The notes beneath the pieces were generated by a model that was not told the origin of the DNA, searched no databases, and saw nothing but the letters and a program-made list of their open reading frames with translations. Positions 56,009-64,000 of a DNA stretch of 64,000 nt are shown here, in pieces. Origin of the DNA: Vibrio ziniensis. Lineage in GTDB: Bacteria; Pseudomonadota; Gammaproteobacteria; Enterobacterales; Vibrionaceae. Position 1 is the first letter of the stretch. Each line of letters starts with the position of its first letter. The position numbers and the translations under genes are program-made. Location: NCBI RefSeq assembly GCF_011064285.1, contig NZ_CP049332.1, positions 1,379,185 to 1,443,184 on the forward strand. The letters run 5' to 3'.

Positions 56009-57193
56009 ATGAAAATACTAACCGTTTCTACCTTATTCCCTTATGAAAATAATCCTAAACACGGCATTTTTGTTGAAACTCGTCTACGTCAATTGCTGCA
56101 ACACTATCCAGATATAGAAGCGAAGGTTATTGCTCCAATCCCCTACTTTCCGTTTACTCATCCGGTGTTTGGCAGCTATGCAGAAAATGCCAAAGCGCCT
56201 TCATTTGAAGTTCGCCACGGAATTGAAGTTTATCATCCACGGTATCTTGTTATTCCCAAAATAGGCATGACACTTACACCGGTAACACTTGCTAAAGCGA
56301 TTTATAAACAAGCAAAAGACATCATCGCTAGTGGCTATGATTTTGATTTGATCGACGGGCACTATTTCTACCCTGATGGTGTGGCTATTGAAATAGTAGC
56401 TAAAAAATTAGGTAAACCATTTACGGTGACAGCTAGAGGAACAGACATCAACCTGATACCTAAATTCAATAAACCGAAAAAACAGATCCAACACGTTCTG
56501 AAAAGCAGTAATCACAACATGGCAGTATGCGAGGCTCTAAGGCAAGAAATGATTAACTTGGGAGCGGCTCCGGAAAAAGTAACGACCTTGAGAAATGGGG
56601 TTGATCTTGAACTGTTTTCTTTTTCAGACCAAACAAAGCAACAACAGCTCAGACAGCAACTTAAACTCCCTGACCAACAACCCGTCATTATTTCCACAGG
56701 GCACCTGATTGAGCGCAAAGGACATCACTTAATTATTGAAGCTTTGAGTCAGGTACCCGATGGATTACTTCTGATTGCAGGTGACGGTCCTGAGAAGAAA
56801 AAGCTCCTCAACTTAGTCGAAAAACTAGGTCTGAAAAACAGAGTTCAATTTCTCGGCAGTATCAGCCAAGTCAAATTAGCTCAGTACTATGGAGCCTCTG
56901 ATGTTTTGGTACTCGCATCAAGTCGCGAAGGCTGGGCCAACGTTCTCTTGGAAGCGATGGCCTGTGGTACACCAGTTGTAGCAACAAATATATGGGGAAC
57001 ACCAGAAGTGGTTGCACGTAAAGAAGCAGGAGTATTAGTAAATCGTAACTCTTCAGATATAGCTAGAGGAATAGTTGAAGCTCTTAATAGCAAAATTGTA
57101 CGCTCAGAGACTCGTAGGTATGCCGAGCTTTTTTCATGGACGGATACTGTAATCCTAAAAAAAACGCTTTTTAAAAAGATTATTAACAACTAG
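56009..57193 (+). CDS. Family 4 glycosyltransferase
   Basis: This 394-residue GT-B glycosyltransferase begins MKILTVSTLFPYENNPKHGI. It has an acceptor segment LIDGHYFYPDGVAIEIVAKK and a donor-binding motif (ASSREGWANVLLEAMACGTP near residue 305, EAMACG being diagnostic). It is probably one of the enzymes that extends the repeat unit. The next gene starts 21 bp later. Donor and linkage are unknown. Confidence 0.92.
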   Translation: MKILTVSTLFPYENNPKHGIFVETRLRQLLQHYPDIEAKVIAPIPYFPFTHPVFGSYAENAKAPSFEVRHGIEVYHPRYLVIPKIGMTLTPVTLAKAIYKQAKDIIASGYDFDLIDGHYFYPDGVAIEIVAKKLGKPFTVTARGTDINLIPKFNKPKKQIQHVLKSSNHNMAVCEALRQEMINLGAAPEKVTTLRNGVDLELFSFSDQTKQQQLRQQLKLPDQQPVIISTGHLIERKGHHLIIEALSQVPDGLLLIAGDGPEKKKLLNLVEKLGLKNRVQFLGSISQVKLAQYYGASDVLVLASSREGWANVLLEAMACGTPVVATNIWGTPEVVARKEAGVLVNRNSSDIARGIVEALNSKIVRSETRRYAELFSWTDTVILKKTLFKKIINN

Positions 57194-57214
57194 CACAAGA
57201 AGGGTTTAAATTAG

Positions 57215-58162
57215 ATGAATCAATATTGCCATGTACTTGGAATAATGCCTAGATCAGGTACTAATTATCTAGAAAATATAATTTCGCTTCATACGAAATG
57301 TAAACCATGTGACCCTATATATGAAGACTTTCTAATAAGCCAATCAGAACTGCTAATAAGATTTTCAAAGAAAGTGAGAAGGTATTGGAACCCTAACTGG
57401 GATACTAATAACGAATATCTAACTGAAAAGAACTTATTAGAACATATCGGCTATGGCTTACATAGATTCCTGTCAAGTCCACATCTAGGACAAGAAGTCA
57501 CCAACGATGGTCAAAATAATATCACTATCAGTAAAACTCCTTCGGTGAAAGGTATAGAGCATTTTTTTCAACTCTTCCCAAATTCAAAACTGATTATCCT
57601 AGTTAGAGATGGCAGAGCAATTGTAGAATCTGGGTGTAAGTCTTTTGATTGGGACTTTGAGAAAGCCTGTTTTGACTGGAGTCGATTGGTAAAACGCATC
57701 AATGCTTTTATTGCGGAAAACACTGATCATAAAGCTCAAATCAAAATGGTTAGATATGAAGATCTGATCAACAATACAGAAGAGGAAGTACCGCTAATCT
57801 TCAAATTTCTTCAAGTTAATGAAGATGAAGTTCTCATAGAGGACGTAAAAAATTTGCACATTTCAGGTTCATCTGAGACAAAGAAAACGAATAAAGAAGT
57901 TACATGGCAGCCTAAAAAAATGGACGATAACTTTAAACCTCTAGAACGTTTTTCGCACTGGAGTCGTTATAAAAGAAGAAGATTTGAATGGATATCTGGA
58001 AATAGTTTGATCTCTATGGGCTATGTAAATAGTTTGGAAAGATTTACTATTCTTGAGAGAATAGCACATACTATTCTTGACATTAGTTGGCCAATTAGAG
58101 TTATTCCAAAAACTATTATAAATCTTATTATTTCCAGAAAATTCGTCCTTAAAACTTATTAA
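57215..58162 (+). CDS. Sulfotransferase-family protein
   Basis: This 315-residue protein has a P-loop MPRSGTNYLENIIS near residue 11 for the 5'-phosphosulfate of PAPS and a 3'-phosphate segment LIILVRDGRAIVES near residue 130. A basic C-terminal region (SRYKRRRFEWISG) follows. It would sulfate the polymer or its lipid-linked precursor, a feature common in marine polysaccharides. The gene lies between two glycosyltransferase genes. AAGGG precedes the ATG. The substrate is inferred from position only. Confidence 0.87.
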   Translation: MNQYCHVLGIMPRSGTNYLENIISLHTKCKPCDPIYEDFLISQSELLIRFSKKVRRYWNPNWDTNNEYLTEKNLLEHIGYGLHRFLSSPHLGQEVTNDGQNNITISKTPSVKGIEHFFQLFPNSKLIILVRDGRAIVESGCKSFDWDFEKACFDWSRLVKRINAFIAENTDHKAQIKMVRYEDLINNTEEEVPLIFKFLQVNEDEVLIEDVKNLHISGSSETKKTNKEVTWQPKKMDDNFKPLERFSHWSRYKRRRFEWISGNSLISMGYVNSLERFTILERIAHTILDISWPIRVIPKTIINLIISRKFVLKTY

Positions 58163-58178
58163 TCATTCAGGCTTAGTC

Positions 58179-59330
58179 ATGAAAATTCTTTACCATCACC
58201 GAATAGCCTCTAAAGATGGCCAATATGTACATGTAGAGGAAATAATTAAGGCTTTAAGAAAACAAGGCCATGACGTTATTGTTGTATCGCCTCAGCTAGT
58301 TGAACAATCTGATTTTGGTAGCGATGGTGGCTGGGTATCAAAATTAAGACAAAATGTGCCACAAATAATTTCAGAGTCACTTGAATTTTCATATTCCATT
58401 TGGGTTTTTTGTAAGCTTTGCTATGCCATAATGAAACATCGTCCGGATTGTATCTATGAAAGATACAACCTATTCCTCCCTTCTGGAATATGGGCAAAAA
58501 AAATATTTCAATTGAAGCTTCTGCTCGAGGTTAATTCTCCGTTATATGATGAGCGAAAGAAGTATGGTGGAATCGCATTAAATAGGATTGCAAAGTGGTC
58601 AGAATACTATGCTTGGCGAAACGCAGACCATGTGTTACCAGTAACGCGTGTTTTAGCCAGTTATATTATCAAAGCCGGAGTTCCCGACTCTCGCATTACC
58701 GTGCTGCCAAACGGAATTGACCCCTCGCTTTTCTACCCATCTGACGAGCCTAATCGTGATAAAGAGTTTCATGACAAACTTGTTATTGGCTTTGTTGGGT
58801 TTTGCCGAGAATGGCATAGACTAGACCAAGTGTTAAAGCTTATTGCTAGTGAAGAAAATCCTAATCTAATGCTTCTGATCGTTGGTGATGGTCCAGTAAT
58901 TGAACAGCTACAAGAACTCGCCAGAAGCCTTCAACTTCAAGAAAGGTTCCATATCACTGGGCTAGTTGATCGACAAAACATGCCACATTGGTTAAATCAG
59001 ATAGATATCGCTATTCAACCAGCAGTAACACCATGGGCTTCACCGCTAAAGCTAATTGAATATTTAGCAAAGGGTAAAGCTATAGTCGCTCCCAATAACC
59101 CGAATATCAGAGAGTTATTGAGTGACGATGTCAACGCACTGTTATTTGAACCAGAAAATGCAGAAAGTATGATACAAAAAATTCGTGAAATAATTGAAGA
59201 TAAATCCTTACGTATGCGCCTACAAACACAAGCTCATAATACTATTAAAGAACAAAATTTAACTTGGAATCATAATGCGATGAGAATCGAAAGAATTTTT
59301 CAAGAAAATATTACTCAATCAGGGAAATGA
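58179..59330 (+). CDS. Family 4 glycosyltransferase
   Basis: This 383-residue GT-B enzyme begins MKILYHHRIASKDGQYVHVE and has a C-terminal domain with GFVGFCREWHRLDQVLKLI, GDGPVIEQLQELA and the donor motif ASPLKLIEYLAKGKAIVAPN. It ends 3 bp before the converging acyltransferase gene, so transcripts of the two arms meet here without a clear terminator. Substrates are unknown. Confidence 0.9.
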   Translation: MKILYHHRIASKDGQYVHVEEIIKALRKQGHDVIVVSPQLVEQSDFGSDGGWVSKLRQNVPQIISESLEFSYSIWVFCKLCYAIMKHRPDCIYERYNLFLPSGIWAKKIFQLKLLLEVNSPLYDERKKYGGIALNRIAKWSEYYAWRNADHVLPVTRVLASYIIKAGVPDSRITVLPNGIDPSLFYPSDEPNRDKEFHDKLVIGFVGFCREWHRLDQVLKLIASEENPNLMLLIVGDGPVIEQLQELARSLQLQERFHITGLVDRQNMPHWLNQIDIAIQPAVTPWASPLKLIEYLAKGKAIVAPNNPNIRELLSDDVNALLFEPENAESMIQKIREIIEDKSLRMRLQTQAHNTIKEQNLTWNHNAMRIERIFQENITQSGK

Positions 59331-59332
59331 AT

Positions 59333-60391
59333 TTATTTATTAACTAATGGCAAAAACACACATAACATTTTCTTTTTAGCTGGTAACTCAAAAAATTTAT
59401 ACGTTAAATGGGAAGTAAGTAAAACTAAAAATAGATACACCATACTCCATTCCAAAGAGGCTTGATCTGTATCTAAAAACAACTTCATTATATCTCTTAT
59501 AATGTAGTGCCCTAGATAAATTGAATAACTTATATCACCCAACCATAATAGAACCTTCGGCACTTTAACTGATATATTATCTTCAATAAAAATCATAAGA
59601 CTCACAAAAACCATCATAAAAATAGGTAGCCAAAAATAATTTTTTAAGTTCATTGCAATAGAAAAAGCCAATATAGACACCATACCTAAAAACAGGTACT
59701 TACCTTTAAAATAGTAAAGATGCCCTTCTCGATAAAGGCCAAAAATAACAATTCCAAGAATAAATTCAAAAATACACCGCCATATACCTAACATTGGAAT
59801 ATAATCTCCAATATTATTAGCGTTTTTTTGACTAAACAATAATGCAATAACGGAACAACTAAATATCGTAGCAAGAAATAAAAGGCTTAAAGAGCGTAGT
59901 CTATTGATAATAAGAATAATAAAAGGGAAAAGTAGATAGCACGAAAATTCAGTACTTATTGACCAAGAAGGAATATTCCAGGTAAGTGTATCGTGAAACC
60001 CCCAGTTATTGACTAATGCTAAACTGGTGAAATACGACTGGTAGTCATACACCACAGGCACATCTCGACCTGTAAGCATAAAAGTAACGGGTAACGAAAG
60101 ATAAAGAAGCATGATTGCTAGATGTAAAGGGTAAATTCTCGCGATACGTTTAATATAAAAAGAGACCAAATTCCTATAGCTAAAGCTTTGCGACAACTGT
60201 TCTTGATAAGTCATAGCAATAACAAATCCACTTAGCACGAAAAAAAAGTCAACTGCAACATATCCCATGCTAAGAGTATGGTTAACCCATGGCCCAACCA
60301 AATGATAAAGGTTTGGTTGTATGTGATAAAAAACTACCCACAGTGCCAGAATGCCTCTAAGAGCAGTTAAAATATCAAAACTCTTCTGCAC
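59333..60391 (-). CDS. Acyltransferase 3 family membrane protein
   Basis: This 352-residue membrane protein has about ten helices. The N-terminal ALRGILALWVVFYHIQPNLY holds the conserved histidine and arginine-rich region of the AT3 family, followed by GYVAVDFFFVLSGFVIAMTY. AT3 proteins move acetyl or other acyl groups across the membrane onto sugars; here an O-acetylation of the exopolysaccharide is likely. The GTG start follows AAGGAA and overlaps the ligase-like gene by 17 bp, so translation is coupled. Confidence 0.92.
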   Translation of the reverse strand: MQKSFDILTALRGILALWVVFYHIQPNLYHLVGPWVNHTLSMGYVAVDFFFVLSGFVIAMTYQEQLSQSFSYRNLVSFYIKRIARIYPLHLAIMLLYLSLPVTFMLTGRDVPVVYDYQSYFTSLALVNNWGFHDTLTWNIPSWSISTEFSCYLLFPFIILIINRLRSLSLLFLATIFSCSVIALLFSQKNANNIGDYIPMLGIWRCIFEFILGIVIFGLYREGHLYYFKGKYLFLGMVSILAFSIAMNLKNYFWLPIFMMVFVSLMIFIEDNISVKVPKVLLWLGDISYSIYLGHYIIRDIMKLFLDTDQASLEWSMVYLFLVLLTSHLTYKFFELPAKKKMLCVFLPLVNK

Positions 60392-61658
60392 GTGATTCCT
60401 TCTCTTTTAGTTCTTTATAAATAAGAGTGTAATGAGCGGCGGATAGAGCAATTAAATGATAAATAATTGGCTTATAGGCCACACCGATGAAGCATCCTCC
60501 AATGCAAAAAATATAAATTGCGTGATTCATAGCCAAACAAAAGTCTTTCGCATTTTGATCTGTACCCTTTTTCTTAATAAGTGATTTATTGATGCGTATT
60601 GCACTAATAATTAAGCTTAGAAATAGGAACAAACCCACATACCCTTGCTCACCTAATACTTCGAAATAAATACTATGAAAAGCCAGAGAATTCGGGGTAT
60701 TTATAAAAACAGGATCGTAGAAACCAAGTTGCCCGTAATTTGCAACAAAGCTATTGAAACCACCGCCCATGATCGGATGACTATTTGCATAATCTATAGT
60801 CCACTTCCAAACAGCAAGTCTTTGCGAACCCGATGTATCAGTTATGGTATTCATCCTTTCGATCCAAGACTCTGGTGCAAAGTGATAGAGAGCGAAAACT
60901 GTCACTATGGTTAGCGGAATAGTACCAAGAAGAGCACGAAAATTAAGCGACTTAATGCCCATGTAAGCAAAAAGTGCAACTAAGCCTGTACGAGCGGTCG
61001 ATCCTACAACAGCAGCAACACAAAGGACGTAGGGAAGAAACCATACTAGAGTTCTATTTTTCAAGAAAGGAACAAAGCTAATATGTTTCTTCAAATATGA
61101 AATAATTGGAATTGTAAGAACAGCAAGACAAGCTAAGGAAGAACTTTCAGACCATCCAGAATTGGAAGAGTTCAAAATTAATCTAGCACCATATCCCCCA
61201 CCACCTAAAATCGTTTTTGGTCCTGCGGAAGCCATGTAAAACATGATAGATAAGAATAAAACAAGTATAACAAATTCAAGTTGCTTTCGATTAGTGATAG
61301 TAAACATTAATAAAAATGCCATGATTAATGTTTTAAATGAAGTATCCCATTTTTTCCAGGCTATAGGTGGAAATTGCGCGTTAAAAGTCGATATAGTTAT
61401 CCAAATAATAAAGCAGATAAATAAAAATGGGATAAGTTTTGAGTTAGAACTTATTAATTTCCTAGAATTCAAGACTAAACTCAAAAAGCAAACTATTGCC
61501 ATAACCATAGAAATAGGTTTCCCCAAAAGAAAGCCAAAAACTAATCCTTGTGGGACGACAGTATCAACCCATAGATAACCAGCGAAAGCCAAGTAAGGAC
61601 GAGTTAATCCAGGTATGATAAATGCTAAAATGATAATTAAAACAAGTAAATCACGCAT
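60375..61658 (-). CDS. O-antigen-ligase-like membrane protein of the exosortase system
   Basis: This 427-residue membrane protein with about eleven helices starts MRDLLVLIIILAFIIPGLTR, then VDTVVPQGLVFGF and HPIMGGGFNSF near residue 300. This N-terminus matches the putative O-glycosylation ligases that accompany exosortase A. They may transfer glycan to exported proteins or polymerise repeat units; the activity is unproven. The ATG at 61658 was chosen; a GTG at 61661 is also open. A 40-codon gene overlaps its start. Confidence 0.88.
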   Translation of the reverse strand: MRDLLVLIIILAFIIPGLTRPYLAFAGYLWVDTVVPQGLVFGFLLGKPISMVMAIVCFLSLVLNSRKLISSNSKLIPFLFICFIIWITISTFNAQFPPIAWKKWDTSFKTLIMAFLLMFTITNRKQLEFVILVLFLSIMFYMASAGPKTILGGGGYGARLILNSSNSGWSESSSLACLAVLTIPIISYLKKHISFVPFLKNRTLVWFLPYVLCVAAVVGSTARTGLVALFAYMGIKSLNFRALLGTIPLTIVTVFALYHFAPESWIERMNTITDTSGSQRLAVWKWTIDYANSHPIMGGGFNSFVANYGQLGFYDPVFINTPNSLAFHSIYFEVLGEQGYVGLFLFLSLIISAIRINKSLIKKKGTDQNAKDFCLAMNHAIYIFCIGGCFIGVAYKPIIYHLIALSAAHYTLIYKELKEKESRAEEF

Positions 61659-61773
61659 CACTACTATTCTTTTTATGCTGTCTATTATCTTTACTTTCTG
61701 ATTTCAACATCAAGTACACCACAAAAACTATCCCTAAATGAGAAATTGCAAAAGCCAAAGTATCTATATCCAT
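61651..61773 (-). CDS. Unrecognised 40-residue single-helix membrane protein upstream of the ligase-like gene
   Basis: The ATG at 61773 follows a GAGGG site by about 6 nt, and the frame ends with a TGA that overlaps the ligase start by 8 bp, a typical sign of translational coupling. The product has one hydrophobic helix (LAFAISHLGIVFVVYLMLK, residues 6-24) and a charged tail (SESKDNRQHKKNSSDA) that should face the cytoplasm. No family was recognised. It may be a small partner of the ligase-like protein. Confidence 0.65.
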   Translation of the reverse strand: MDIDTLAFAISHLGIVFVVYLMLKSESKDNRQHKKNSSDA

Positions 61774-61788
61774 ATAATTCCCTCACAC

Positions 61789-62913
61789 TCAACCATTCCC
61801 TAAATAAATATCACTATATGCTTCAATCATTATATCTTGGTTAAATTTTTCAATTATTCTATTACGAGCTTTCACCGACATAATCTTTGTTCGCTCTTTT
61901 TTTACGAATAGATCTAACAACCCTCTAGAGTAATTACAAACATCATCCGAATGAACTGACAGTCCTGTTTCTTCCTCTTTTATTACTTCTTTTATCCCCC
62001 CAACCAACGTAACTAAATGAGGTATAGACATTGACATTGATTCTAATAACGTCATTGGAATACCTTCAGCTATCGACGACATTAAAAATGCGTCAAAACG
62101 ACAGTAAAAATCCCGAACATTTGTTTTAGACCCAGTAAACAAGACCCTCTCCTTCAATACTGGATTTTCTGACACAAAATTTTCTAAGCACTTCCTATCC
62201 GGTCCATCCCCAACAATTACCAAGATACATTGGTCACTGAACTCACTTGAATTTTTACAAGCCATTAAAAAAGATTTAAGCATAAGGGTTTGGTTTTTTA
62301 TTGAGTGTAACCTGGCGACATGCCCAAAGATGAACTTCCCATCAAGCTCGTTTAATTCTTGAGAAACCACACCTTCTGGGTTGAAATAGTTAGTGTCTAT
62401 CCCATTTACAATTAGGTGTAATTTTTTAGAAGGAATTCCAACCTCGCAAACCAACCAATCACTCAAATCTTGGGATACTGCGACTACTCTATGGATAGCG
62501 TAACTGCAGATTTTTCTTATTAGCTGATATTTTTTTGATGCGCCATTTGGATCATAACTATCACGTCCATGCTCTGCATGTATGCGTAACGGTACTCGTG
62601 CAAACATAGCGACCCAATGATACTCAACGGTTCCGAGATTATAGGTATGGAATACATCTGGCTTTAACTCGTTTAATAGACGATAAAGTTTAAAATAGAC
62701 TGAAATATCATTTCCTTCTTTTTTATTCAAAGAATAATGCGTAATTGGAAAATTAATTTCATTTATAAAATCCGTGATATGTGTCAAAGATATTATCGTG
62801 TGATGAAACTTTTCATTATCAAGGTTATTTATACAATTAACAATTATTCTTTCCAACCCACCAATATCAAAACTATGGACTAGGTGACATACATGTCTTT
62901 TGCTCTTATTCAT
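61789..62913 (-). CDS. Exosortase-associated glycosyltransferase (family 4, GT-B)
   Basis: This glycosyltransferase of about 374 residues has the start CHLVHSFDIGGLERIIVNCI and RIHAEHGRDSYDPNGASKKY around residue 115 typical of sugar transferases in PEP-CTERM/EpsH loci. The donor motif lies near AEGIPMTLLESMSMSIPHLV. The ATG at 62913 agrees best with relatives; ATG at 62928 has an AAGG that is too close, and a TTG at 62961 is unlikely. The gene is divergent from the kinase gene at 63073 and heads the second minus-strand group. Confidence 0.88.
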   Translation of the reverse strand: MNKSKRHVCHLVHSFDIGGLERIIVNCINNLDNEKFHHTIISLTHITDFINEINFPITHYSLNKKEGNDISVYFKLYRLLNELKPDVFHTYNLGTVEYHWVAMFARVPLRIHAEHGRDSYDPNGASKKYQLIRKICSYAIHRVVAVSQDLSDWLVCEVGIPSKKLHLIVNGIDTNYFNPEGVVSQELNELDGKFIFGHVARLHSIKNQTLMLKSFLMACKNSSEFSDQCILVIVGDGPDRKCLENFVSENPVLKERVLFTGSKTNVRDFYCRFDAFLMSSIAEGIPMTLLESMSMSIPHLVTLVGGIKEVIKEEETGLSVHSDDVCNYSRGLLDLFVKKERTKIMSVKARNRIIEKFNQDIMIEAYSDIYLGNG

Positions 62914-63072
62914 CTCAATTTTGAACATTTCCTTAAAAATAATTAATTTGACCAGTTTCAAACTAGAACCCTTGACACAAACAGTATAGGTTACTAAACA
63001 TAATTTAAATACAAAATTAACCTTTAGACTAATTTTCTTATAAAAAGTACAACTGAAATAAGGCAGGACGCT

Positions 63073-64000
63073 ATGATAGTAAGATCACGCTCCCCGTTAC
63101 GCTTAGGTTTAGCTGGCGGTGGAACTGATATTTCGCCCTATTGTGATACTTTCGGTGGCTGTGTGTTAAACGCAACCATTAATATGTATGCCTACTGTAC
63201 GATTGAGCTTTTAGAAGCACAGGATGGTATTACCTTTATAGCCCAAGACTTAAAAACAGAATTCCACACACCCTTAACCAAGTACATAGAACTCTCAGGG
63301 GAGTTGCAGTTACATAAAGCGGTATATAATCGCATTATTCATGACTTTAATAATGACCGCCCACTACCGGTCAAAGTATATACCTATTCAGATGCTCCAC
63401 CCGGCAGTGGTCTTGGCTCCTCTTCAACTATGGTAGTAACAATACTTAGCGCGTATAGACATTTACTAAAACTTCCACTTAGCGAATACGATATTGCACG
63501 TATGGCCTATGAAATTGAAAGGATAGACTGCAGGCTATCTGGTGGACGACAAGATCAGTACGCGACAACATTCGGTGGCTTCAACTTTATGGAGTTTTAC
63601 GAGAATGAGCGAGTTATCGTCAATCCATTACGTATAAGACATAGTATAATCAATGAGTTAGAGAGCCAGCTAATGCTTTATTTCACTGGTGTATCTCGCT
63701 CCTCAGCTAAGATTATTGATGACCAGATAAAAAGTACATCCGATGAAAAACGCCTTGAAGCAATGCATGAAGTTAAAAACCTCGCTTATACAATGAAAGA
63801 GTGCCTATTGAAATCTGATGTTAATGGCATGTCCGAACTTTTTAAGCACGCATGGCTAGCTAAGAAGTCTACTTCTTCTTCGATCTCTACAAAACAGATT
63901 GAGCTAATTGAGGACAAAGTCTTAAGCGCAGGTGCAAAATCACTAAAAATATCAGGAGCTGGCGGCGGTGGATTTTTGATGCTTTTTGTGGAGCCAGTAA
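63073..64000 (+). CDS. GHMP-family sugar kinase, heptose-7-phosphate kinase-like (partial)
   Basis: The gene starts at 63073 after a GGCAGGA site and runs off the right edge; about 309 codons are present. The start MIVRSRSPLRLGLAGGGTDI and the ATP loop PPGSGLGSSSTM near residue 110 are those of GHMP kinases such as D-glycero-D-manno-heptose 7-phosphate kinase (HddA/WcbL). RQDQYATTFGGFNFMEF and the late ISGAGGGGF match as well. It would begin a GDP-heptose precursor pathway, suggesting heptose in the polymer. Other genes of that route must lie beyond the window. Confidence 0.85.
   Translation, partial: MIVRSRSPLRLGLAGGGTDISPYCDTFGGCVLNATINMYAYCTIELLEAQDGITFIAQDLKTEFHTPLTKYIELSGELQLHKAVYNRIIHDFNNDRPLPVKVYTYSDAPPGSGLGSSSTMVVTILSAYRHLLKLPLSEYDIARMAYEIERIDCRLSGGRQDQYATTFGGFNFMEFYENERVIVNPLRIRHSIINELESQLMLYFTGVSRSSAKIIDDQIKSTSDEKRLEAMHEVKNLAYTMKECLLKSDVNGMSELFKHAWLAKKSTSSSISTKQIELIEDKVLSAGAKSLKISGAGGGGFLMLFVEPV

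Overview
The window looks like a Vibrio chromosome or a close Vibrionaceae relative. The pointers are the DMSO reductase, nitrite reductase and TRAP/AbgT gene repertoire, the moderate AT content, and an ERIC-type palindromic repeat of the kind found in vibrios and enterics. No rRNA, tRNA, CRISPR array, prophage or insertion sequence was seen. The genus call is inference from gene content.

Layout. (1) Positions 1-3919: an anaerobic DMSO reductase operon on the minus strand (NapF-like ferredoxin, dmsA, dmsB, start of dmsC) behind a perfect FNR box. (2) 4124-12729: a complete pyrimidine-degradation module. rutABCDEF is followed on the same strand by an NCS1-type permease in place of RutG, a YdfG-type malonic semialdehyde reductase and a riboswitch-free ribB that could supply flavin. 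rutR and a RutR-like operator lie upstream. (3) 12970-25260: accessory metabolism, with a MetE-like methyltransferase, rhodanese, LysR regulator, a TRAP transporter (DctPMQ), a flavin reductase, an AbgT transporter, a short-chain dehydrogenase, an exported amidohydrolase and an acetyltransferase. (4) 25424-34740: a catabolic locus with a Dpp/Opp-type ABC importer, two enolase-superfamily enzymes and a FadR-type GntR regulator. Two promoters share identically spaced CRP-like and GntR-like sites, and one of them now faces only a decayed remnant. (5) 34797-39578: nitrite reduction (nirB, nirD, nirC) with cobA, which starts siroheme synthesis for NirB.

(6) 39910-64000 is the most distinctive part: an exosortase A (XrtA)/EpsH-type exopolysaccharide locus, visibly AT-richer than the first half. 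A minus-strand arm encodes a low-molecular-weight tyrosine phosphatase, an ExeA-like ATPase, an outer-membrane beta-barrel protein, a BY-type tyrosine kinase with a (Gly-Tyr)7 tail, a chain-length determinant and an export lipoprotein. A divergent plus-strand arm encodes the priming glycosyltransferase, polysaccharide deacetylase, FemAB-like protein, glycosyltransferase, exosortase fused to an EpsI-like domain, an unrecognised 43-residue protein, an asparagine-synthase-like amidotransferase, further glycosyltransferases and a sulfotransferase. A second minus-strand group holds an acyltransferase, an O-antigen-ligase-like protein, a 40-residue membrane miniprotein and another glycosyltransferase. 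A heptose-phosphate-kinase-like GHMP kinase runs off the right edge. A lipoprotein pectate lyase of the PL10 type sits at the left border. No PEP-CTERM substrate protein and no PrsK/PrsR-type regulators are visible, so substrates and control must lie elsewhere.

The 724-bp divergent region at the centre of the exopolysaccharide locus carries a perfect 17-bp inverted repeat and a cluster of GTACTA motifs. These are the best candidates in the window for undescribed regulatory sites.
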